Shown here: positions 11,198-21,500 of the stretch, in pieces
Position numbering within the stretch: the first letter of the stretch is position 1
How the letters are laid out: each line of letters starts with the position of its first letter
Assembly (NCBI GenBank): GCA_016617785.1
Contig: JADILM010000008.1
Coordinates: forward strand, 868,001-932,000
Source of the DNA: Sporobolomyces roseus
Lineage: Eukaryota > Basidiomycota > Microbotryomycetes > Sporidiobolales > Sporidiobolaceae
Direction of reading: 5' to 3'
DNA length: 64,000 bases
The notes under the pieces: model-generated
Seen by the model: the letters and a program-made list of their open reading frames with translations, nothing else
What the model was told of the DNA's origin: nothing
Databases searched by the model: none
Made by a program: the position numbers and the translations under genes

Positions 11198-12389
11198 ATG
11201 TCTACCGATTCCCTCTCTTCCTCTCCACCTCCAACTCGCTATTTCGATCTTCTTCCCCTCGAACTCATTGGACACATCATCGAACAGCTCGCTCCCCTCG
11301 AATACGATCAGAAGACGTTTCAAGATCGCCAACGAAGTCTTTGCTCGACCTGTCTCGTTTCTCGACTCTTTCGAAATCTGGCTCAACACCTCCTTTTCGA
11401 GGTCATCGAAGTCGAGACGAGACAGATATCCGAAGTGGCTAGGTCAGATCATAGAGTCTACACAAGGGATTGCAACGATCAGGGCTTTAGAGATTCTGGT
11501 CCTCAAGGCGGAGTCTTCCGAAGCAGCGGTAGCGTTTGACCTTGGAACGCTGCTTGCCATCTGGGCTTGCTCTCTCCGAGATCTTCGCTGTCGTGCGACA
11601 TCTTCCCAGCTTGAATCCTTCTACGGTACCAGTGAGTACTCCGTTGTCGACCCGACAGCTCGAGCTTATTTGAGTCGATTCGCAGACATCAAGAAACTCC
11701 ATTTGTGCGACCTCGACATCGCACTTCTACCTCCTCTCGCCTTCCCGCAGCTGTCCCAGCTGAGCTTACTGGACGTCGAGCTTCCGAGCATTGGGTTGGA
11801 CCAATCTCGTCTCCCCGCACTTCGTCACCTAGCCTTGTGCCATTGGTGTCCTTATTATGTCAGTAGCGAAGTGCAGAGTTTCTCGTCCCTCACACTGCAA
11901 CTGTCTTCTATGACCTTGTGCAGCGGACCTATGAGGAATGGACCACCCGGCCTGTTCGACAATCCGCCGTCTCTTTCGCTGATGGATCTATATCACCTCT
12001 CGGAGGTAGAACTGGTCGGTCCGCATGTCAAGAAGATCAAGTTCCTTACAATCAGTTGTCCCGATCCACTCACTTCAGACGGAGACGATGCCCTTCAGTC
12101 CTGTTGGAAGAATTGGACGAACCTCATCAACTCAGATGGCGCCGAGCTACCTCTTCAGGAGCTTCACCTCCCACGCTCTCTGGGTCTGCAGGATAGCGAG
12201 CCGAGCGAGGGACTAAAAGCTGCTGTTGATGGATTTATCGAAGTATGTCGCAGTCGAAAGATCGAGGTCGTGTTTGAAGATCAAGCTCCACCCGAAGCTC
12301 TCCAATCTCTACTCTCGGAGGTATTCATGAGGAGGTCAGAAGTAAGAAGGAGAGTAGTTGAAGCTGGAGCGAAGGAATTAGGAAAGTAA
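11198..12389 (+). pseudogene. F-box/LRR-like protein, tandem copy 3, frameshifted
   Basis: Third tandem paralogue. The F-box segment reads in one frame from 11198 (YFDLLPLELIGHIIEQL, CLVSRLFRNLAQHLLFEVIE). Around 11410-11440 the sense coding moves by one base to another frame (WLGQIIESTQGIATIRALE), which then carries the rest of the gene to TAA at 12387-12389. The families align on both sides, and no GT-AG intron of usable length fits between, so a single-base indel is the simplest cause. A 54-nt intron (11632-11685) sits at the same site as in copies 1 and 2. It happens to be open in frame. The LRR-like part (FPQLSQLSLLDVELP) and C-terminal block (CRSRKIEVVFEDQ) are intact. Assembly error or recent decay are both possible. 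Confidence 0.68.
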
Positions 12390-12638
12390 CGCTTGAGATT
12401 GGTTGAGGAAGAGGAAGTAGAGAAAGCTTGAAACGAAATGAATCTGTTCTACGAGAAGTCCACTCTCGATCGCTGGCTCGCATCTCGTGAGAGACAAAGA
12501 CTCTAGCTCTCTCATATGCTAGCATCGACCCTCAAAGACAAAACGCACAGATGAAATTAGCAACAAAGAAAGGAGCAATCAAAAGTTTTACAAATAGTCG
12601 AGTAACGACGACGAACAGATATTCCGCAAACCGCAAAC

Positions 12639-14113
12639 TTAGAGCTTCTCCGACTCCTCGGCCCCGCTAGCTGTCGAAGGCATTCCACCTGGAATCCTGA
12701 ACTCCTTCGCATTCCCCTCTGTTCCTGACTCGAGCGTGACACTCCTCTCACTCCTAGCTCGTTTCTTTTCCTCCCTTGCTCGCCTGACTGCAGCTCGGTA
12801 ATCTTTGCGAGCTTGTTTCGCTTGCTTGTGAAGGAGTCGAGCGGTCTCGCGGGTGACGGCGGGAGATGAGGAGGAGGAAGCGTAGAGAGCATGGGGGAGA
12901 GCAGCTGATGGCGAGGTCGAAGAGCGGACAGACTCGGATGAGCCAGATGAAGTGGAGGATGCGGGTGCTGGAGGAGGAGCGGAGGTGGAAGTCGAAGGTT
13001 TCGGTACTTGTTCGTCTAGTTCGATGTTCTCCTCTTGGGTAGCAGCTTGACCCATCGCTCCCCGGATCTCTTCCCTGAACCTCGAGCGTTCCCTCTCGAC
13101 TTCTTCCCTCAATTTCCCGAATTCCCCTCGGATCTCTTCTGCCTCCCTTCGAACTCCCATCGCGACATCTTTGGCGATCTCTGCGAATTCGGATCCCATT
13201 TGAACGAGGGAAGAAGCGACGAGGGGGATATCGTCGAGGGAAGAGGCGGAGAGAACGGAAGATAGGCGGGAAGTCGGAGAATGGGGTGAAGTAGGAGAAA
13301 GGGCGGAGGCGAGAGCGTAGGAGAAAGTGGTTGAGCGGGTGCCGAGAGAAGAAAGGAAGGAAGAGAGCGAGTTTGGAAGGTTCGAGAAGGGTAAGGTATC
13401 GGACGAAGTGGGGAGGGGCGCTTCGAGAGGATCGTCGGGGAAGGAAACGGGAAGAGCGGAAGATGAGGAGGTCGAGGAGGAAGGGAACTCTTTCGCTGCC
13501 TGCTCCTGAGCGAGGGTCGAAGTGGTAGGGAGGGGTGTCTCCTCCGGATCTTCGAAGAGTAGAGTAGGAGTGGTAGGCTCGACTTCGGCAACTTTAGGAA
13601 TTTCAGCAGTTTCGACGACAGGAGTAGAGCGGTCGAGCGCGTTGACTCGCATCCATTCCTCCTCATCTTGTTCAACCTTGATCTTCTTCTCTACTTCTTC
13701 GATAGCGGCTTTGACGTGAGAAGGGGGTTGTGAGGCGAGACTTTCCGGATCAATGAATGACTCTCCCCTCTTGACCTCGGTAGCAGAGTTTGGCTGCCCC
13801 AACTCGAAGCGAAGTGTTGTTGAACTAGTTTGAGCGGCTTGCAATAGCTCCTCTAGCTCCTCGTCGGAAGACTGAGGAAAGTGGAGATGTAGAATTAGCA
13901 ACAACTTCGGAACTGTACAGGGGAACTAGTGGAACGTACGAGAGTGATCAAGTCACCATCTTCATCCTTGTAGACTAATTCAGCGGGTTCTCTGAGGCTG
14001 AATCTGATGAGGACGAGATTGAGTAATTCGGCGACTGAAGAAGTCGATTCGAGATTGACTTTGCGAGTAGTGTTGGTAGGTGCGTGAGTGATCTTGATCG
14101 GTTGAGTTGGCAT
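12639..14113 (-). CDS. PB1-domain protein of unknown function
   Basis: The ATG at 14113 (MPTQPIKITH) begins a PB1 domain. It has a basic first strand (ITHAPTNTTRKV) and the acidic OPCA motif YKDEDGDLITL joined to SSDEELEELL across a 68-nt intron (13872-13939), which removes an apparent break. PB1 domains make head-to-tail protein contacts in signalling and selective autophagy scaffolds. The rest (about 380 residues) is Ser/Pro/Glu-rich with a charged helical stretch (EIAKDVAMGVRREAEEIRG) and a basic C-terminal helix (KQAKQARKDYRAAVRRA). No ZZ, kinase or UBA domain is visible, so it is not clearly p62/NBR1 or Cdc24. An in-frame ATG at 14146 is an alternative start. Confidence 0.75.
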
Positions 14114-14361
14114 AGCGTGTTCCAAGTGAAGTGAAGTGAAGAGCAAGAAAGAGAGAGAGGAGGAGGAGCGGGTTTATTTCAGAGTGACTGAATTTTACAG
14201 CGCCACTTCGAACTTCGGCGAAGGGGCTTTCGCAAGCTGACTCGTTACGTTTTCACGTAGAACTTCCACGTCAATCTCTCACATTCCACGACGTTCTCTC
14301 CCCTTACTCGCGCACGTAGAAACCCAAGGGTGATGCACAGATAGGAAATAGCTACAACTCA

Positions 14362-16289
14362 TTAACGACCACACATCTCCCTCTCCCTGCTCGACGTTTT
14401 CCTTCTTCCATTCTCTTGACCTTGTTCCCCTTGAGCGACATTGAACAAAGCAGGAGAGTTCGGTCTCGAAAGTGAAAGACCAGAAACTCCACTCTGTTTC
14501 CGATCCCGCGAATTCGAAGGTAACCTCTTGAGGTCTTGCGAAATGGGAGAAGGGATTCGATCGAACGTGAGAGGTGCTGGTGAAGAGTGAAGAATAGGGA
14601 AGGATGGAGAAACAGGGGAGGAGAATGTGGTCGAGATGGAAAGTGGATGCGAAGGGTGAGAAACGGGAGGCAAACGAGAATTCGTGGTCGATGATGATGA
14701 TACAGTGTTGTGGCTGAAAGGTATAGTTGCGAATAAAGATGATGTTGCGAGTGCTGTGGAAGTGGGTATATCGGAATAAGGGTTATAAAGTTTAGTGTTG
14801 GCAGGAATATTGTTGAAATCGGGATTCGAATAGGTCGTGAAGCTTGTCGCCATCTGGTCGTCCTCCTCCTCTGCTCGGCCGTGAACTGCGTCGTTCACTC
14901 CCATATCGACGCGGGCCTCCCTGGTAATGAGGTCCGCCCGGGTCTCCCTCCTCTTTTCCTCCCACTCGTCTGAAGGTCCTCGGTACTCTCCAAACTGACT
15001 TTCTCTCCATCTCCTCCTCTCCTCTTCGTCCACGCCTGCACTAGAGCTCTTCGAGCTACCGTGTAGTAGCTCCGCCGGTCCTTCGAGCACGACCCGAACC
15101 TTTTCAGTTGGATCCAATGCTTGCGATGCGAAAACGACCCGAATCGACTGATAAAGGTAGTACTTAGGCTCCTTCTCCTTTGACCCGTTCCTCTTGCCCC
15201 AAGTGATCGTAGGCGGTGAACAGAAGGTCAAGTGCACGGCAAATCGAAGTTTCCCTCCTTCTCCTGACTCTCGAACTCCCTCCAGTTCGACCGTATAGCT
15301 CTTCTGCCTTAGAAACGTCCTTCCTCCTTTCCCATGTCGATTCAATCCTTCGAGATCATAAGGGATCAGGAAAGGTTTGAAAGCGGTTTGATTCGAATTC
15401 TTGAGGACGAGTTGAAGTTGACCTCTCACCGGAACCTGGTAACCTGGAAACTTTGGGAGTTTCTTCGATTCGGTTGCGGATGCGAGTAGTGAGAGGTGGT
15501 GGCCTTCGAGATCGATCGTTCCGACATAAGGGCTCGTCTTGCGATCCTCTTTCGAAGAGTAGAATACGGCTCCGAACTCGACGTGAAGGTGTTTCGGGCA
15601 TTGAAGTTTCTTTGGCGCATCCTTTGAGCCGAGAACTCCGATTGAGCAGAGGAAGGGAAGAGGTTTCGAGGGTTGCGCTGACATTCGACCTGAGAGAAGG
15701 GAGTTTTCGAATGAACCGACGAGAGAACCGAATGGAGGGTAGTGGAGAGAGGCGGAGGAGCGACGTCGACGATAAGAGGAGGGAATAGTACGAGATGAGG
15801 GAGCGTAGCTGGGTGAACAACCGGGAACTGAGGGCGAGGGATCGTCGAGCATCGATGACATTCCGAAACTCCGAGAGAGAGGTGAACTCCGGGAAGGTGA
15901 AGCTGCATAGAGGCCCAATGGGGCCGAGACGACCCGTCTTCCGTCCGGTCGAGGAGGAGGGATCCGGTTCGATTCATACTGATGATTTCTCAGAGTTTCC
16001 CATTCTTTCATGACCGGACCCTCGTCAAGACTAGATCCCGATGCCGGTGAGCCGATAGTCGGTGGAAGTAGATCTGTGAGAGGGCCATCGAGGACTGTTG
16101 CAGGGTCGCTCGAAGAAGGGGAGAAGGAATCGGATGAAGGAGGGGATCGAAGGTTGAAAGAATGGGCTGAGGAGGAGAAGGAGGGCGTAGGGGAGGCGAT
16201 CGCTATCGGTGAAGCAGGTGTTTGCGAGCTCGGCGAAGGAGTTGGTACATATTCCGGTCGACTTGGCGAAGTGCGAGTGGTCAGACGAT
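14362..16289 (-). CDS. Atos/FAM214-type (DUF4210) protein, 5' end unresolved
   Basis: The middle of the protein contains the Atos conserved domain: FGSLVGSFENSLLSGRM (about 15690-15760), then SPYVGTIDLE, GQLQLVLKNSNQTAFKPFLI and RTFLRQKSYTVE (to about 15290). This is the domain pair seen in animal FAM214/Atos proteins and a fungal meiotic chromosome-segregation family. The exact molecular role is not known to me. The C-terminus is Ser/Pro-rich and ends at TAA/TGA 14362. A Met codon at 16011 (MKEWETLRNHQ) could start it. The frame stays open upstream as SP/TP-rich sequence (TPSPSSQTPASP) to a TTAG acceptor at about 16290, so one or more 5' exons probably exist; I could not locate the true start. 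Confidence 0.72.
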
Positions 16290-16959
16290 CTAACGATGGG
16301 GATAAAGAGCGAAATCAAGTCAGTCTCGACTTCGACTGGGTTCTCGTTGAATGAGTGGCAGTCAAACCTAGCCGTATGTAGCTTCGGTCTCTTTCACATG
16401 AATCCTGAGCCCCTCTAGATGCTGTCTTGCTCCCGCAAAGCCTCCTCGGCTTCCTTCGATCACTGCGGCAGAGAGGACTAGCTGCTTACCTTCTGACCTT
16501 GTCCAATCTACTACAGAGGTACTAATTCCGTCTTCCATACACTAGCAAGGCTTGTGATGTCGCTGAGAGGTGAAGAGATCTAGCCGATTGAGAACCTGAG
16601 ATCGAGTAGAGTTGCAGGCGGACTCGAAGCTTGCGGACAGCTAACGTTGTATCAGTGAGTGTTACTTCGAGTAGTATCGAGGTCGAAGAGCGGAAAAGAG
16701 GGTGTCGAAGTAATGAGTCAGGACCGAGATTTCGCAAAGTTCGTTGAAATTGCCTCGCAAACGCTTCGACTTGCAATTTCGCTGCTAGTCAAAGCCGATC
16801 TTCAGGTACCTAACAGACACTGCGCATAGGCAAACGAAAAACAGAACCTCAGAGAAGAGCAAAGAAAGAACGATCCGTTACAAAATTCGGATTTTCTATC
16901 TGTAACCAAATCTCTAGTTTCCATCTTGCAATAAGCCCAGTCCATCCACTCTTCGCCGA
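16290..16959. other. Region upstream of the Atos gene and downstream of the lipase gene
   Basis: About 670 bp that probably holds 5' exon(s), the leader and promoter of the Atos-type gene (minus strand), plus the 3' side of the lipase gene. An 84-codon minus-strand open stretch at about 16522-16776 has no family signal. Confidence 0.35.
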
Positions 16960-18419
16960 TCAATGACGATTCATCCATCCCAGCATCTCGTTCAACACAT
17001 TCTGTCTTCGCTCGTCATCTTTCTCGTCTCGGCCTTTTCGAAGCAAGATGTGTTCGTAACCAGGGAACAGCTTGATCTCCTGTACAGTTGTTCCGCTGAT
17101 CATTAGCATACTTCCTCAAGTTTTCATCTGGGGCGAGATAAGCGGAGACTTACCTTGTCCGTCGATACTGCCTCTCGATAAAGCTTCTCTGAACCGTGAT
17201 ACGATGTTACTCTATCTCCTGTTCCATGGCAGATCAAGAAAGGAACCTTGAGGTGATTCATTTTCGTATTGATATCGATGAGACCCTGTGCGAGAAATTC
17301 AAGGAGTGTCAGAGGAAACAAGCGAGCTCTGAAAACTCGGAATCAAAACGCACCTGCAAGATCCCAAGTCCAGTACCGACTCTCAGTTTCCCATGATACG
17401 TCTGAGGGTCCAACTCGAACTGTTGTTCGACCGTAGGGTCCTCCGAGTTCTTCCCCTTGTTTGCAGCAGCGAGAGGTAGCGCGCTTGCGAAAGAAGAAAT
17501 GGTTCGCGCGATCAATTCGATCAGGTAGGGCGGTCTTGTTTCGGGAGAGATGGCGAGCATTGGACATAGGATCATTCCTCCTGAGATCGTAGGTCGGAAG
17601 GATTCAGATACTGGTAACTCTGTGTCCATCGGTGCTCCGTATTTTCTAGAAGAGAGAAGAAAGTCAGATTGTGTCCTTGAGATGAAGGGGAAGCTCAGCC
17701 AACTTACAAGCAAACGTAAGCAGCGGTAAATCCACCTAGAGATTGCCCAGCAACGAAAGTCTTTCTCGTTTGAGTGTACGCTCCTCCAGCTTCTTGCATC
17801 AGTTTCGAATCTTGCAATGCTACGTCCTTGATAACTTCGTACACGGCGTCGACGAGCGCTTCCATCGACGGTGTATGGACGTGAATGCCGGTTGAGCGAC
17901 CGTGAGAAGGAAGATCAGGAACGACGATACGATACTGTCGGGACGGAGAGAGCGATCAGAACGAATTGGAAAGAGCGGAATGAGAAGCAATTCGCTCACG
18001 CCTTCGTCTAGGAACTTTGCTGCATGCATAGCGAACTTTCCACCAAAGTCGTTGATACCGTGAATGAAACACAGGTCACAATCTAAGGGAATGCGAAGGC
18101 GAAATCAGAGGAATTTCACGCGAAACATCGACCATCGTTCGTCAAAGCGCTCAAACTCACTTCGGTTCTTAACACCTTGTTTAGGCTCCCACACTTGATA
18201 AGCTGCCCACTCATTGTCCTTACCGTTCAAGAGAACTTTTCCGTCGCGATGCTTGTGTGCGAGCCGGAGTGCCTCTTCTTCTGGCATTCGAGGGAGAGCT
18301 GCTCGTCCATACGTAGGATCTGAAGGACTGAGAGGGAGTAGTTGGCTCAGTAGAGATTGCTGAGAGGAAGGGGAAGGGATAGAGTAGTAGGCGGAATGTT
18401 CGGGAGGAGGGGTCCACAT
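16960..18419 (-). CDS. Alpha/beta hydrolase, monoglyceride-lipase-like
   Basis: Serine hydrolase that likely cleaves monoacylglycerols or similar esters. All expected parts are visible: oxyanion-hole HG in LCFIHGINDFGGKFA (about 18020-18070), nucleophile elbow GQSLGG (about 17740), acid in CHGTGDRVTSYHGS (about 17190-17230) and catalytic His in FPGYEHILLRKG (about 17040-17070). The protein ends MLGWMNRH with stop 16960-16962. Several short introns split it. The start is uncertain. I give the in-frame Met at 18419 (MWTPPPEHSAYY). The frame remains open to 18557 with the plausible sequence EFYTWTLP, and a four-base first exon at 18561-18564 spliced to CACAAG is a possible alternative. It resembles the yeast Yju3/MGLL group in order and length. 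Confidence 0.8.
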
Positions 18420-18569
18420 CGGTAGAGTCCAGGTGTAGAATTCTTGTGTAGGTTCGGAGCTAGACTTTGAGAGTATCGGTCTATGTCGAGGTTGTGGAAG
18501 AAGGGGAAGCGGAGATCGTTCAACACGAACCTGGCCTTTGGTCTCTCTCCACTCACTCACTCATGCTAG

Positions 18570-21500
18570 ATGCCTCAGAAGGAACTACAATCTAGCACTT
18601 ACGAGTCCTTACCAGCCCCACCACCCGAGGTACAAGATCCAGCAGAACAAGATTCAATACTCGGTTCTCTAAAGCGTTTCTTCGTCCCCTCTGCGCCTTC
18701 AGGCTCATCCCAGTCGACCTCGAACGCATCTACACCACAGAGGGAATCGTCACCTGCACGACCACAAGCCAATCTCGCAGGAAGGAGAGACGCGTCCCCA
18801 CTCCCTTCCGCTCAGCAGCAACTCTCTGCTCTAGCTTCTGCAGTCAGACCTATCTCCTCCTCTTCTCCAGCTCCACCACCGAAACCTCAACAACAACAAG
18901 GGGGCTCGCCAGATCCGAATGCGAGTGGAATCACTTTGGCGAATGGACAAAAGTACACTCGTCGATTGAGATTATCTGGAGTGAACCCTTCAGTTGGAGT
19001 GACAGTGCAGAATTCGGAAAGAGGTGCTCTCATTCAATCGAGGAGCTCGGCAAATGGAGATCATGGATGGCAAGGGAGCCATGGAGGAAATGGACAAGGT
19101 GAAAGAGGAGGAGGAGGAGGAGTTGCGGGATCTCCAACGACGAGCGAAACTTTCGGAGGGTTGACGTTTGCGAACCTTTCGTCGATACCTGGATTCCCGT
19201 TAAGAGGAGGAGATGCGGGAGAGGACAACAAATCAGCTTGGTCAGTCAGCACTGCGACTCACGCTTCTCCAACGGTTGTTCAGATCTTTCGAAGGTTGCA
19301 AGGAGAGGTACGTTTCCACACTGCCTCTATTTCCCAGAGCCATACTCATCTATATCACTGTGTAGGGACTGTCACAAGAGTACTGGATGAAGGATGGATC
19401 AAGTAAAGCTTGTTATGATTGCGAAACTGTCTTTACCGTATTCCGTCGAAAGCATCACTGTCAGTCCACTCTCGTACTTCGCGTCAGCCTGACATTGTAG
19501 CTCACTTCTATACCTCGGGAACAGGTCGCATTTGTGGTCAGATCTTTTGTGCTCGCTGGTTTGCTTCTCATCCTCGACTATCCTCTTCTGCTACACCTGA
19601 CACTCTCGTTCTCACAGCGCCGCTCATCTCATTCCGTCAGCTCGATTTGGTCAACAAGGTCACATCCGGGTATGCAATCTTTGCTTCAGCAAAGCCGATC
19701 ATCACGCTCGACAACATCCCTCTCATCATCCTCCCGACGACCACCTTTCACATTCCCACTCTCACGCCAACCCTTACGCTCCATCTCATTATCGTCCTTC
19801 CTACTCTAATCGCCCTTCTTCCATCAGCAACTTCCCACCGAGAACTTCGAGACCTTCTTCGCTTTATCAATCCGTTTCTTATCCGACATGGGAACATGGA
19901 GCGATCGAATCGATTCCTCAAGAAGACGAAGATGACGGACCGAGTAGACCTCAGTCACCCGCAGCAGACGAGACGAACGAGGAAGACGACGAAGATTCGC
20001 CGAGAGGGAGGAGAAGCCCGATCAGTTCGATGAGAATGCAACAGGAAGAGAAGGAGGCTTCGAGGACTCGTGGAGACGGAGGCGAAGATCCCGAGATGGC
20101 GTACAGTCCGAGTCTGTCGACTGCGACTGCACCGTTTCGAAGGGAGTTGGCAGAAGATGATGAGGGTGAATCTACAACGAGGCGGAGACAAGACAGCGGA
20201 GAGCAGGGGAACGAAGCTGAGGAAGAGAAGAAGGAGCTAGACGAGGCGAAGGGTGGATTAGGAATCTCGATGCAGGTTAATGGATTAGGGATGGATCTTT
20301 CAGGACTTCCTGGATCGCCTCCTCCGACTAAGGAGAAACGAGGCTCGAGGAATTCGACTGGAGGACGTGATGTGGCACCGATGACCCTCGAACAAGCATT
20401 GGAGAACGGTCTCACCTCGGGAGTCGTATCTCAACGTCGCGATTCTTTCACTCGATTCTCTCGACCTGTTTCGCCCTCACTTCTCACCTCTTCGACCACT
20501 TCCTCCGGTATTCGACAATCTCCCTCCGTTCCTCCTTATCATCGCTCGACCTCTCGCCTCTCCCTCTCGATCCCAGACGGACTTCGACCTCATTTCTCTC
20601 ATCTCGGATTCGATGGCGAACCTTTCGAACGACAAGAAGAAATTGCAAACTCTGTCTCCGAAGGTCCTGGCGACATCCCTCTCTCCGAATCTGCACTTCA
20701 ACACCTTCGCAAGATGATTCGTCAAGCTCTCGCTAGGGAGGAGGTGCCAAACTCGAAAGCTTGGGAACCGATGATCGAAAAGTTACTCCTCGAAGTCACG
20801 AAAGGCCCACCACCCAAAGATCGCCCGGAGGATGTCATGGATATTAGACGATATGTCAGGATCAAGAAGCTACCGGGAGGTCGACCCGATCACAGCGAGT
20901 TCATCGATGGGGTCATCTTTACGAAAAACCTCATGCACAAGGACATGGCACGAGAAATCGAGAACCCTCGGATCGCCGTCTTCACCTTTGGTCTCGAATA
21001 CCAACGTGCCGATCATCACTACATGCAACTCGATCCTCTCTTCGCCCAAGAACCAGAATACCTCCGTGCTCTCGTCGCTCGCATCGCGGTTTACTGCCCC
21101 ACACTCGTCCTCGTCGAACGAAACATCCCTCGTCTCGCCCTCACCTACCTCCTCGAACGCGGTATCGCTGCTGCTCGACACATCAAACCAGAAGCGATCA
21201 CGGCAGTTTCGCGAGCCACGGGCGCAAGCATCACGAGCTCGATGGATAAACTCGCCTCAGGACCGAAGATGGGACATTGCAAGAAGTTCAGGGTGCAGAC
21301 TTTCGTTCACAAGCTGATTCCGGGAGGAAGGAAATCATTCTTGAGATTCGAAGGATGTCCGCGAGATTTGGGTTGTACGATTTTACTTCGGGGTGGAACG
21401 ATGGAAACACTCGCAAAGGTCAAGAAGGTCGTCAATATGCTCACCCTAGTCGTCCACAACGCAAAGCTCGAAGGCTACCTGTTCTACGATGAACGACTCG

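Noticed and set aside
11632..11685. Coding sequence read through the F-box copy 3 intron
   Set aside because: It is in frame and open, but has GTGAGT and CAG ends at exactly the site where copies 1 and 2 have an intron; treated as an intron.
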